A stretch of DNA of 64,000 nt, taken from the NCBI RefSeq assembly GCF_008693385.1, contig NZ_CP044065.1, forward strand, positions 992,001 through 1,056,000. The letters run 5' to 3'. The translations under genes and the position numbers were made by a program. This DNA comes from Cupriavidus pauculus. GTDB taxonomy: Bacteria; Pseudomonadota; Gammaproteobacteria; Burkholderiales; Burkholderiaceae. Below, piece by piece: positions 41,099 through 49,108 of this stretch (position 1 is the first letter of the stretch; every line of letters begins with the position of its first letter). The notes under the pieces are model-generated. The model saw only the letters and a program-made list of their open reading frames with translations, was not told where the DNA came from and searched no databases.

Positions 41099-41616
41099 TG
41101 TGCGGCAATGACGTTGGCGGCCGCGCCGATCACGGCGGCGATGCGGCCCACGTCGCGCAGCTGCTGCGCGGACATGCCTTGCTCGTTCTTGAGCAGGTGA
41201 TAGTGCGACTTCACGCAGAAATGGCACTTGCCGATGATCGACGCCGACAGGGCATACATCTCGAAGCGGCGCTTGTCCACACCACCATGGGTAGCGTAGG
41301 CATTCATGCGCAGGCCGGCCGGCTGGCTCGCCAGATCGGGATCGTCGGCCATCTCGATATACGGATACCAGACGTTGTTCATGCCCATCAGCGCGGCCGC
41401 GGTCAGCGCGGCGTTGGTTTCCTCGGGCGACAGCACGTTCGCGTTGCGGATCGCATCGACGATCACACGGCTTTGCGCGGCAAACGCGGCGGCCAGCGCC
41501 ACGCCCACGGCATCGTTGCCTTCCAGCGACGAACGCGCGATCGTTCCGTCGATGTTCAGGCGGATGTCCTTCGCGTAATCGGGAATCAGGTTCTTAATCG
41601 TGCTAAGGAATTCCAT
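41095..41616 (-). CDS. ahpD: Alkyl hydroperoxide reductase subunit AhpD (carboxymuconolactone decarboxylase fold)
   Basis: Thiol peroxidase/reductase that recycles AhpC. The 173 residues carry the CxxC redox pair Cys131/Cys134 in IIGKCHFCVKSHYH, the proton-relay Glu119 and His138, closely matching the Mycobacterium layout (E118, C130, C133, H137). AGGAGA precedes the ATG. It lies 94 bases behind ahpC in the same direction, with a hairpin terminator between them, so it is likely expressed below ahpC. Confidence 0.92.
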   Translation of the reverse strand: MEFLSTIKNLIPDYAKDIRLNIDGTIARSSLEGNDAVGVALAAAFAAQSRVIVDAIRNANVLSPEETNAALTAAALMGMNNVWYPYIEMADDPDLASQPAGLRMNAYATHGGVDKRRFEMYALSASIIGKCHFCVKSHYHLLKNEQGMSAQQLRDVGRIAAVIGAAANVIAAQ

Positions 41617-41641
41617 TTATTTCTCCTATCGGCAAGGGCTC

Positions 41642-41665
41642 AAAAAACCCGCATGTAGCGGGTTT
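41642..41665 (-). terminator. Intercistronic terminator/attenuator between ahpC and ahpD
   Basis: On the minus strand AAACCCGC pairs with GCGGGTTT over a five-base loop and is followed by a six-T run (41642-41647). Read-through would set the AhpD:AhpC ratio. Confidence 0.75.
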
Positions 41666-41668
41666 CCG

Positions 41669-41699
41669 CGCGTGAAGCGGTCGGAGACCCCTTCACGCG
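41669..41699 (-). promoter_or_regulatory. Second hairpin in the ahpC-ahpD gap
   Basis: CGCGTGAAG (41669-41677) pairs with CTTCACGCG (41691-41699) over a 13-base loop, directly after the ahpC stop. It may protect the ahpC 3' end. Confidence 0.5.
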
Positions 41700-41710
41700 A
41701 TCGATGGCTA

Positions 41711-42259
41711 TTACAGCGTGGCGCCGCCAACAGCGCGGTTGCACGGGCACAGCTCGTCCGTTTGCAGACCGTCCAGGATACGCAGCACTTCTTCCGGGTT
41801 GCGGCCGACGTTCAGGTTGTTCACCGAAACGTGCTGGATCACATTGTCCGGATCGACGATGAACGTGGCACGCAGGGCCACGCCAGCAGCCTTGTCACGC
41901 ACGCCCAGCTGGTCGATCAGCGAGCCGGTCACGTCGGCGAATTGCCATTGGTCCAGCTTGTTCAGGTCCTTGTGTTCACGACGCCATGCGAGCTTCACGA
42001 ACTCGTTGTCGGTCGAACCGCCCAGGACGATCGCGTCGCGGTCGGCGAAGTCGCCGTTCAGCTTGGCGAAGGCCACGATTTCGGTCGGGCACACGAAGGT
42101 GAAGTCCTTCGGGTAGAAGTAGATGACCTTCCACTTGCCTTCGAACGACTTTTCGGTGATGTCTTCGAACGCCGATTGGCCGTTCTCTTCGTGGTTGTTG
42201 AAACCAGGCTTCACACCAACGATCTGGAAGGCTTCGAGCTTGTCACCAACGGTCTTCAT
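41711..42259 (-). CDS. ahpC: Peroxiredoxin AhpC (AhpD-linked type)
   Basis: Reduces peroxides through the peroxidatic Cys57 (DFTFVCPTE). The C-terminus holds two more Cys, 171 and 173 (ELCPCNR), as resolving residues. The length (182) and the CPC end resemble the AhpC group that uses AhpD rather than AhpF; the ahpD gene follows at once. TAGGAGAAG precedes the ATG. A possible promoter on the minus strand is TTGGCC, 18 bases, CATAAT (42349-42378). Peroxide-responsive control (OxyR) is expected but I do not see a clear OxyR box. Confidence 0.93.
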   Translation of the reverse strand: MKTVGDKLEAFQIVGVKPGFNNHEENGQSAFEDITEKSFEGKWKVIYFYPKDFTFVCPTEIVAFAKLNGDFADRDAIVLGGSTDNEFVKLAWRREHKDLNKLDQWQFADVTGSLIDQLGVRDKAAGVALRATFIVDPDNVIQHVSVNNLNVGRNPEEVLRILDGLQTDELCPCNRAVGGATL

Positions 42260-42460
42260 CAGACTTCTCCTAAATACGGTTGAAAAGAGAGGCTAGCGTT
42301 ACGCGATTCGGTGAAATTCTCATGAATCGTGACACGCAACAGGGCCGAATTATGCGCGGTCCTGCACCGGGGGGCCAATTGATAATCTCAAACAGGCCGA
42401 TAGGCGCTGCACAATGACACCGCGCCGAGGCGATGTCTTGCGGCTTGCGAAGAGGGAAGT

Positions 42461-42486
42461 ATGCCATGTGCGGACGCACATGGCAT
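42461..42486. terminator. Strong inverted repeat between MHS transporter and ahpC promoter
   Basis: ATGCCATGTGC, loop GGAC, GCACATGGCAT: 11 perfect pairs. It lies 21 bases past the transporter stop and lacks a T-run, so it is a processing or pausing structure, or a protein site. Confidence 0.5.
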
Positions 42487-42507
42487 GGCTGCGAGGGAGG
42501 GGGAGAT

Positions 42508-43827
42508 TCAGGCGGCGCGGAAGGCCTGTGCCTGGTTGCGCTGGCGGAAGATCGCCAGCGTGGCCCCGAGGCCGCACGCGGCGGCGAACATCAGCCAGAG
42601 GCCCGGCGCGGCCTTGTTGCCGGTGGCGTGGATCAGATACGTCGAGACGGCCGGCGTGAAACCGCCGAACAGCGCCGTGGCGAGGCTGTAGGCCAGCGAG
42701 AAGCCCGTCGTGCGCACCGCGGGCGGCATGACCTCGGCCAGCGCCACGACCATCGCGCCGTTATAGCTGCCGTACAGGAACGAGAGCCAGAGCTCTACCG
42801 TGAGCAGGCGGCCGAACGATGGTTCGGCGACGAGCCACGTCACGGCCGGATACGCGGTCAGCAGCGTAAGGATCGTGAACGTCACGAGCAGCGGCTTGCG
42901 GCCGATGCGGTCGGACACGGCGCCCATCAGCGGCAGCCAGATAAAGTTGGACAGGCCCACGCACATGGTCACGACGAGGTTGTCCACCTCGTCGAGATGC
43001 AGCACGGTCTTGCCGAACGTCGGCGTGTAGGCGGTGATCATGTAGAACGACACCGTGGTCATCACGACCATCAGGCAGCCCGCGATGATGATGCGCCAGT
43101 TGTCGAGCATCGAGCGGTAGATCTCGCGCGGCGTCGGGCGATGCTTGCGCGCGCGGAACGCTTCGGTTTCCTCGAGCGAACGGCGAATCAGGAACAGGAA
43201 CGGCACGATCAGGCAGCCGATGAGGAACGGCACGCGCCAGCCCCATGCATCCATTTCGGCGGGGGCGAGCGTCGCGTGCAGCAGCACGCCGAGCAGGCCC
43301 GCGAAGATCACCGCGACCTGCTGGCTGGCCGACTGCCAGGCCACATAGAAGCCCTTGTGGCCGGGCTTGGCGATCTCCGACAGATACACGGACACGCCGC
43401 CGAGTTCGACGCCGGCCGAGAAGCCCTGCAACAGGCGGCCGGCCAGGACGAGCAGCGGCGCGGCCACGCCGATCGTCGCGTATCCGGGCACGAGCGCGAT
43501 CAGCAGCGTGCCGGCCGCCATCATGATCAGCGTAAGGATCAGGCCCTTGCGGCGGCCGTGATGGTCGATATACGCGCCGAGCACGATGGCGCCGAGCGGC
43601 CGCATCAGGAAGCCCGCGCCGAACGTCGCGAGCGACAGCATGAGCGAGGCGAACTCGTTGCCGCTGGGGAAGAACGTACGGGCGATGGCGGCGGCGTAGA
43701 AGCCGTACACCATGAAGTCGTACATTTCGAGGAAGTTGCCGCTGACGACACGGAATACGGTGCGGAAACCGTGCTGCGGTGCGGACGTGGCGGGGGTGTC
43801 GGCGGTGCCGGGGGTGCTGATTGACAT
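42508..43827 (-). CDS. MHS-family MFS transporter (citrate/dicarboxylate type)
   Basis: Proton symporter with about twelve hydrophobic segments in 439 residues. It has the metabolite:H+ symporter marks: [16 protein letters not shown] in segment 1, [14 protein letters not shown] in loop 2-3, [15 protein letters not shown] in segments 4-5 and [14 protein letters not shown] in loop 8-9. The closest groups by eye are citrate/tricarballylate transporters; the substrate is not certain. ATG 43827 follows GAGAGA; longer in-frame starts add an unconserved Thr/Pro-rich head. Two Pho-box-like repeats lie 72-132 bases upstream. Confidence 0.88.
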   Translation of the reverse strand: MSISTPGTADTPATSAPQHGFRTVFRVVSGNFLEMYDFMVYGFYAAAIARTFFPSGNEFASLMLSLATFGAGFLMRPLGAIVLGAYIDHHGRRKGLILTLIMMAAGTLLIALVPGYATIGVAAPLLVLAGRLLQGFSAGVELGGVSVYLSEIAKPGHKGFYVAWQSASQQVAVIFAGLLGVLLHATLAPAEMDAWGWRVPFLIGCLIVPFLFLIRRSLEETEAFRARKHRPTPREIYRSMLDNWRIIIAGCLMVVMTTVSFYMITAYTPTFGKTVLHLDEVDNLVVTMCVGLSNFIWLPLMGAVSDRIGRKPLLVTFTILTLLTAYPAVTWLVAEPSFGRLLTVELWLSFLYGSYNGAMVVALAEVMPPAVRTTGFSLAYSLATALFGGFTPAVSTYLIHATGNKAAPGLWLMFAAACGLGATLAIFRQRNQAQAFRAA

Positions 43828-43898
43828 GGGAGCGTCTCTCGCCATCGTCGGGACCGATGGCATCGTTATGTTGATGCCATGCAGTCTGCGCGCCGCCG

Positions 43899-43959
43899 CT
43901 GTCATTCCGCTGTCAACAGCCTTTCAACTTGATTTCAATGGCTGTCGAAAACCTGTCAA
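43899..43959 (+). promoter_or_regulatory. Two Pho-box-like direct repeats
   Basis: CTGTCAT, 4 bases, CTGTCAA (43899-43916) and CTGTCGA, 4 bases, CTGTCAA (43942-43959). Each has the 11-base period of a PhoB site, and the two are 43 bases apart, close to four helical turns. They read on the plus strand although the transporter is on the minus strand. The same bases read in reverse supply TTGACA (43954-43959), a usable -35 with TGAAAT 16 bases on. Confidence 0.5.
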
Positions 43960-44001
43960 TGGGCACGAATGTGCGCAAGACCGGTGCCCAACGCCAGGGG
44001 C

Positions 44002-45354
44002 TCAGGCGCGCCGGAAGTACGCGCTGATCACGAGGCCGCTGGCCGGCGCCTGCCGGTTGGCCAGCACGAGGCGGCCGCCGTTGCGCTGCAGGATGCGGTT
44101 CACGATCGACATGCCGAGGCCCGCGCCCTTGGCCTCGCTGCGCGCCGCGTCCAGCCGGTAGAACGGCCGGGTGAGCAGCGGCAACTGCGCCTCGGGCACG
44201 CCGGTGCCGTGGTCGGACACGGTCATGACCGCTTCCTTGTCCTCGGTGCGCGTGGTGATCTCCACCACGGCCATGCCGGTTTCCTCGTCCTTGGCATAGC
44301 GCCGCGCGTTCTCGACGAGGTTGTCGAGAATCCGCTGCACCTCCATGCGGTTGGCCATCGCCATGACGGGGCCCGTGCTGCGCACGTGCACGCGCACGTC
44401 GTCGTGCGCGGCCGCGTAGACGCCCACCGCGTCCTGCACGAGCGCGGACAGGTCCACCGGTTCCAGCGTTTCCTGCGCGGGACGCGCGTAGTTCAGGAAC
44501 TGCCCGATGATCGCGTCCATCTGCTCGATATCGGAGATCATGGCCTCGCGCGTGGCCGCGTCGGCGGGCGAGAGCTCGGTCTCCAGCCGCAGGCGCGTAA
44601 GCGGCGTGCGCAGGTCATGCGAGATGCCCGCGAGCATCACCACGCGATCGTCGTCGAGCTGCCGCAGGTCGCGGACCATCTGGTTGAAGCTGTGGTTGGC
44701 CTGCGCCACCTCGCTCGCGCCATCCTCGTTGAGCAATGGCGCTTCGCCGCCGGTACCGATCTGGCGGGCGGCATTCGCAAGCCGCTTGAGCGGGTAGTTC
44801 ACGCGCGCGGTGATGAACGCCGCGCCGAAGATCGACAGCAGCAGCGCGGCGATGGTCCACCAGAGCCACTGGATACCGGACACGCGTTCGAAACGCTCGG
44901 GACTGATCGCGACCCAGTAGTCGTCGCCCTCGATCTCGAAGCTGACCCAGACACCGGGAATATCGTTGACCGTGGTCGCGATGACGGTGTCCTCGCCCAG
45001 GCGCCCGCGAATTTCCTGCTGCACGAGCTGCGTGAGGAACGGGTTCGCGGTGGGCACGGCGAAGTCGTCGTCCTTCTCGCGCGGATAGACCTTGATGCCT
45101 TCGTTCTGCACGAGGTCGAGCAGAAGGAACCGGCGCCGCGCGGGGTCGGAGTAGAGGAGAGCGGCACGCGTGAGCTTGACCACGCTGACGACCTGCATGG
45201 CGATCTGCTGGGCACGCGGTGCGCGTTCGAAGAGCCGATAGCTCTGGAACCAGATACCCAGCGAGATCGCCAGCAACAGGGCGATCAGCATGAAGGTTCG
45301 CCAGAATAGCGAACCGAAGAACCGCGTTGCGGTACGGCCTAGGGCGGTCGCCAC
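44002..45354 (-). CDS. envZ: EnvZ-like sensor histidine kinase
   Basis: Inner-membrane kinase paired with the preceding OmpR. The 450 residues have membrane segments ~20-36 and ~162-184 flanking a periplasmic domain of ~125 residues. HAMP follows (~184-236), then H-box GISHDLRTPLTRLRLE with phospho-accepting His246. The N-box is RILDNLVENARRY, with G-boxes SDHGTGVPE and GAGLGMSIVNRIL. It starts at GTG 45354, 24 bases after ompR. The signal is unknown; the periplasmic domain is larger and more charged than a simple osmosensor would need. Confidence 0.9.
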   Translation of the reverse strand: MATALGRTATRFFGSLFWRTFMLIALLLAISLGIWFQSYRLFERAPRAQQIAMQVVSVVKLTRAALLYSDPARRRFLLLDLVQNEGIKVYPREKDDDFAVPTANPFLTQLVQQEIRGRLGEDTVIATTVNDIPGVWVSFEIEGDDYWVAISPERFERVSGIQWLWWTIAALLLSIFGAAFITARVNYPLKRLANAARQIGTGGEAPLLNEDGASEVAQANHSFNQMVRDLRQLDDDRVVMLAGISHDLRTPLTRLRLETELSPADAATREAMISDIEQMDAIIGQFLNYARPAQETLEPVDLSALVQDAVGVYAAAHDDVRVHVRSTGPVMAMANRMEVQRILDNLVENARRYAKDEETGMAVVEITTRTEDKEAVMTVSDHGTGVPEAQLPLLTRPFYRLDAARSEAKGAGLGMSIVNRILQRNGGRLVLANRQAPASGLVISAYFRRA

Positions 45355-45378
45355 GATACAGACTGTGGACGGACCGAA

Positions 45379-46101
45379 TTACTTCACGCCATCGGGGATG
45401 AAGACGTAGCCGAGCCCCCAGACCGTCTGGATGAACCGGGGGTTGCCCGGATCCGGCTCGATCAGCTTGCGCAGGCGGGAGATCTGGACGTCGAGGCTGC
45501 GATCGAAGACTTCGTATTCGCGGCCGCGCGCCATTTCCATGAGCTTTTCGCGCGAGAGCGGCTGGCGCGGATGGCGCGCGAAGACCTTGAGCACCGAGAA
45601 CTCGCCCGTGGTGAGCGTGATTTCCTCGTCGTTCTTGGTCAGCGTGCGCGTGGCCAGGTTGAGCACGAAGTCGCCGAACGCGAACGTCTCGGGCGTCTCC
45701 GACGGGGCGCCCGGCACTTCCGCCGGACCCTTGCGGCGCAGCACCGCGTGAATGCGCGCGATCAGCTCGCGCGGATTGAACGGCTTGGGCAGGTAGTCGT
45801 CCGCGCCCATCTCGAGGCCGACGATGCGGTCGACATCCTCGCCCTTGGCGGTGAGCATGATGATCGGGGTCTGGTCGTTGGCGCCGCGCAGGCGTCGGCA
45901 GATCGAGAGGCCGTCCTCGCCCGGCATCATCAGGTCGAGCACCAGCAGGTCGAAACGCTCGCGCAGCCAAAGCTTGTTCATGGCCGTGGCGTTCTCAGCG
46001 ACCAGCACCGTGAAGCCCTGTTCGCCGAGGTAGCGGCGCAGCAGGTCGCGCAGGCGGGGGTCGTCGTCCACGACGAGAATCTTGTGGCTCGTATTTTCCA
46101 T
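45379..46101 (-). CDS. ompR: OmpR-family response regulator
   Basis: DNA-binding regulator of 240 residues. The receiver domain has Asp12/Asp13, phospho-acceptor Asp56 (LLVLDLMMPGEDG) and Lys106 (LPKPFNP). The winged-helix output domain ends in FDRSLDVQISRLRKLIEPDPGNPRFIQTVWGLGYVF, very like enterobacterial OmpR. First gene of the two-gene operon with envZ. AT-rich sequence upstream (46102-46170) should hold its promoter. Confidence 0.92.
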   Translation of the reverse strand: MENTSHKILVVDDDPRLRDLLRRYLGEQGFTVLVAENATAMNKLWLRERFDLLVLDLMMPGEDGLSICRRLRGANDQTPIIMLTAKGEDVDRIVGLEMGADDYLPKPFNPRELIARIHAVLRRKGPAEVPGAPSETPETFAFGDFVLNLATRTLTKNDEEITLTTGEFSVLKVFARHPRQPLSREKLMEMARGREYEVFDRSLDVQISRLRKLIEPDPGNPRFIQTVWGLGYVFIPDGVK

Positions 46102-46296
46102 GGCGGTATCTTAGCGACTATCGGTTTTGCTCAAAATGGCTTAACAAAACGTTACATACTTTACCCCGTGGTATGGCGGCGTGCATCAATAGTGCATTTA
46201 CACTCCGCACACCGTTTAGGCAGGCAAGGATTTATGCCGCCCCGCCACGGGACAGACGATGGGAAGACGGCGGGAAATCGAAACCGACATTATCCA

Positions 46297-46698
46297 ATGA
46301 AAGTGAAGCAATACCGGCACGGGCAAACCCTGCGTCGCGCAACATGCGCGCGGGCTGCGTCGATTGCCGGCATGGTCATTGCCGTTTGCCTGCTGCCGCA
46401 CGCCGCGCGCGCCCAATCGGCGGGCATGGCCAATTTGCTCCACCATCCTCCCGCGCCGGCCTCTCCGGCTTCCCCTGCCTCCGACGGACGTGCCCATGCC
46501 AACGCCGCGCATGAACGGGCCGACCAGCGCGAGGCACGCGCCCGCGCCGAGAAATACCGTACCGAACGCGACATGGCCGAACGCGCGACGCGTCAGGGCC
46601 CCGGTGGCGGCAATCCCAAGCTGTCGCCCGACGAGCGCAAGACGCTGCGCAAGAATCTGTTCGACCTCAGCAAGGAAATGTACTCCGGCGGAGGCTGA
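46297..46698 (+). CDS. Small secreted charged protein, unknown function
   Basis: 133 residues: basic n-region, hydrophobic core (ASIAGMVIAVCLLPHAARAQS) with probable cleavage after ARA, then a Pro/Ala/Ser/His-rich stretch. A strongly charged Arg/Glu/Ala helix follows (AHERADQREARARAEKYRTERDMAERAT), then LSPDERKTLRKNLFDLSKEMYSGGG. Such LSPDERRxLRxxL ends recur in small periplasmic proteins; no function is known. Direct repeats GTGCAT, 11 bases apart (46181-46197), lie upstream and may be a regulator site. Confidence 0.65.
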   Translation: MKVKQYRHGQTLRRATCARAASIAGMVIAVCLLPHAARAQSAGMANLLHHPPAPASPASPASDGRAHANAAHERADQREARARAEKYRTERDMAERATRQGPGGGNPKLSPDERKTLRKNLFDLSKEMYSGGG

Positions 46699-46719
46699 CC
46701 CGGTTTCACGCCCTGCGTT

Positions 46720-47991
46720 TTATCCGGCGTTCGCCCGGAAATGCCGCAGGAAGTCCACGAACGTCTCGGCCGCCAGCTGCGCATCTTCCGCCGTGATCGT
46801 CTCCAGCGGGTTATGGCTGATGCCGCCATTGCCGCAGCGCACGAACAGCATGGCCACGTCGGTGATCCGTTGCATCATCATCGCGTCGTGCCCGGCGCCC
46901 GACGGCAGCTCGAATGCCTCGAGCCCGCGCTTCTTCAGCACCGCCCCGAACTGATCCATGAGCCAGCGCGCGCACGGCGCGTTGTTGACCGGCGTGACGC
47001 GGTCCACGGTCGCCGACAGGCCACGCCGCGCGGCAATGGCCTGGATGCCCGCGAGGATATCGGCAATGGCCGCTTCGCGAATGCCGTCCTCGCCCGCGCG
47101 AATGTCCATCGAGAACACGCACGCGCCCGGAATCACGTTGCTGGAGCCGTTGGGCACCTGGAGCTGGCCGACCGTGCCGACGAGCGTGGGCACCTGCGCG
47201 CAGCGCGACTCCACCAGCAGGGTCATTTCCGCGGCGCCCGTGGCCGCATCGCGGCGCATGTCCATGGGCGTGGTGCCCGCATGGCTCGCGAGGCCTTCCA
47301 CGCGCACCTGAAAGCGGCTGCTGCCCGCGATCTGCGTGACGATGCCGAGCGGCAGGCCGCGGTTGAGCAGCACCGGACCCTGTTCGATATGCACTTCGAC
47401 GAAACCGGCCAGCGTGGCGGGATCGACGGCCGCTGCCCGCAATGCCGCCGCCTGGGACTCCGCCGAACTGGCTGCACCCGGAAAGCCCGCGGCGCCGAGC
47501 GCGTCGCGCATCGAGATGCCATCGGTATCCTCGCGGTCCAGCAGCGCTTCGTCGAACCGGCCCGCGAGCACACTGCTGGCGAGAAAGCTCGTCTTGAAGC
47601 GCAGGCCTTCTTCCTCCGCGAAGCCGACCACCTCGAAGTGATAGGGCAGGCGGATGCCGGCGGCGTTCAGCGCGCCCACCACGACGATCGGCAGCAGGAT
47701 GCCGAGCCGGCCGTCATAGCGGCCGCCGTTGCGCACGGTATCGAAGTGCGAGCCCGTCATCAGGACTTTGGGATCGGTGGCGGACGGGTCCGCCGCGTAG
47801 CGGCCGATCACGTTGCCGATGGCGTCGATGCGCACCTGCATGCCGGCGTCTTCCATCCACTTGACGAGCTGCGCCTGGGTGGCGCTGTGCGCGGGCGTCA
47901 GGAACGCGCAGGTGAGCCCGTCTTCCATGTCGGAGAAGCGCGCGAGCGCGGCGGCGTGATCGAGGATCGTCTGGCCGAGAGTGGGGGTCAT
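46720..47991 (-). CDS. M20 family amidohydrolase (allantoate/N-carbamoyl-amino-acid type)
   Basis: Zinc-dependent hydrolase of 423 residues. Metal and catalytic landmarks: MTGSHFDTVRNGGRYDG, FAEEEGLRF, FVEVHIEQGPVL and GAGHDAMMM with GGISHNPLE near the C-terminus. The HIEQGP and SHNPxE motifs define the hydantoinase/carbamoylase (HyuC/AllC/AmaB) group. It could act on allantoate, N-carbamoyl amino acids or beta-ureidopropionate. ATG 47991 is used. It follows hpnD on the same strand; no purine or hydantoin genes adjoin it. Confidence 0.85.
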   Translation of the reverse strand: MTPTLGQTILDHAAALARFSDMEDGLTCAFLTPAHSATQAQLVKWMEDAGMQVRIDAIGNVIGRYAADPSATDPKVLMTGSHFDTVRNGGRYDGRLGILLPIVVVGALNAAGIRLPYHFEVVGFAEEEGLRFKTSFLASSVLAGRFDEALLDREDTDGISMRDALGAAGFPGAASSAESQAAALRAAAVDPATLAGFVEVHIEQGPVLLNRGLPLGIVTQIAGSSRFQVRVEGLASHAGTTPMDMRRDAATGAAEMTLLVESRCAQVPTLVGTVGQLQVPNGSSNVIPGACVFSMDIRAGEDGIREAAIADILAGIQAIAARRGLSATVDRVTPVNNAPCARWLMDQFGAVLKKRGLEAFELPSGAGHDAMMMQRITDVAMLFVRCGNGGISHNPLETITAEDAQLAAETFVDFLRHFRANAG

Positions 47992-48014
47992 GATGTCTGG
48001 CGAAAGAGTTTGGG

Positions 48015-48042
48015 AGCGTGCGTGGGGGAGCGTGCGTGGGGG
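48015..48042. repeat. 14-base tandem duplication
   Basis: AGCGTGCGTGGGGG occurs twice head to tail between the amidohydrolase start and the hpnD stop. Confidence 0.8.
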
Positions 48043-48058
48043 AGTCGTGCGGACGCGA

Positions 48059-48901
48059 TCACGCAAATTTCATCCACGTGCGCCATGCGATCCACAGCTT
48101 GCGCAGCGGTGTCAGCGCGATGCGCTGATGCAGCACCTGGAAGTCGCTGGCCTCGATTTCGTCGAGCAGCTTGTGCGAGATCGCGCTGAGCACGAGCGCG
48201 GCACGCTGCGCGCGGCGGTCCCGGCGCGGCAGCAGCGCCATGGCCTCGTCGCGCAACGCGCGGGCGCGCGCGGCCTGTTCCTTCATTAGCGCGACAAAGC
48301 GATCGGAGTGGCGCGACTGCAGGATATCTGCCGCGGGGACTTCGAAGCGCTGGAGCGTATCGACGGGAATGTAGATGCGGCCGCGCCGCGCGTCCTCGCC
48401 GATATCGCGCACGATATGCACGCGCAGCAGCGAGAGCCACAGCTTTTCCGCATGGGCGAGCGTGGCATCGTCCTGATACCCGAGCACGCGCGCGTTCAAA
48501 CGGCCGAATGCACCGGCCACGCACTGACAGAATCGCTGCAGGCCGATATCGTCGAGATAGCGCGACTGGTTCAGATCCATCTCCATGCCGTCGAGCACCT
48601 CGCTCATGTCGGCCTCGGTCAGCGCCGAGCGATGGGGCAGCAGCGCCTGCGTGATCGGATGCGTCGGCGGCTGCGACGGATCGTCGCGGAACAGCCGGCG
48701 GATCTCGCCGCGCCACCAGTCCAGCCGCTGGTGGGCCACGCCCGCGTCATGCGTGTCGTGGACGAGGTCGTCCAGCTCGCGGCGCCATGCGTGCAGGGCC
48801 GTGATCGCACGCCGGCGATCCTGCGGCAGGAACAGGAAGCTGTAATACAGGCTGGAGCCGCTCTGGGCGGCCTTGTCTTGACAATACTGATCGGGCGTCA
48901 C
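48059..48901 (-). CDS. hpnD: Squalene/phytoene synthase family protein, probable presqualene diphosphate synthase HpnD
   Basis: Head-to-head condensation of farnesyl diphosphate toward hopanoids. The 280 residues start like HpnD (TPDQYCQDKAAQSGSSLYYSFLFLPQDRRRAITALHA), with MEMDLNQSRY, IVRDIGEDARRGRIYIP and QRIALTPLRKLWIAWRTW at the end. Two motifs depart from the usual family text. The first Asp motif reads HAWRRELDDLVHD where YAFCREVDD is common, and the second reads RVHIVRD where TNIIRD is common. GTG 48901 with GAGG upstream gives the family start; ATG 48946 would add 15 odd residues. No other hopanoid gene is near. Confidence 0.8.
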   Translation of the reverse strand: MTPDQYCQDKAAQSGSSLYYSFLFLPQDRRRAITALHAWRRELDDLVHDTHDAGVAHQRLDWWRGEIRRLFRDDPSQPPTHPITQALLPHRSALTEADMSEVLDGMEMDLNQSRYLDDIGLQRFCQCVAGAFGRLNARVLGYQDDATLAHAEKLWLSLLRVHIVRDIGEDARRGRIYIPVDTLQRFEVPAADILQSRHSDRFVALMKEQAARARALRDEAMALLPRRDRRAQRAALVLSAISHKLLDEIEASDFQVLHQRIALTPLRKLWIAWRTWMKFA

Positions 48902-49024
48902 GCCGGCCTCGGACTTTGTGGGGGCTGCGGGCCAGCATTTAACCATAGGTTGCGCCGCGCATGCGGCCGGCGGTGGCTTGTCAACCGCTCGCGCCCCCAA
49001 TCGCGCGTTCGGTCGCACTGGCGT

Positions 49025-49053
49025 TTGACGCACCTCGGGCGGATCGTTATATT
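49025..49053 (+). promoter_or_regulatory. Promoter of the RND efflux operon
   Basis: TTGACG at 49025-49030, a 17-base spacer, TATATT at 49048-49053, about 55 bases before the adaptor gene. It is one of the best sigma70 matches in the window. Confidence 0.65.
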
Positions 49054-49108
49054 ACTGACCGGCAAGTTATTTACTGGTTTTCGCAACGATTTTCCGATCG
49101 ATCCCTTG

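Noticed and set aside
42260-42460. OxyR binding site ahead of ahpC
   Set aside because: Scattered GATAAT/GATAG pieces do not fit the ATAG-N7-CTAT spacing well enough to claim a site.
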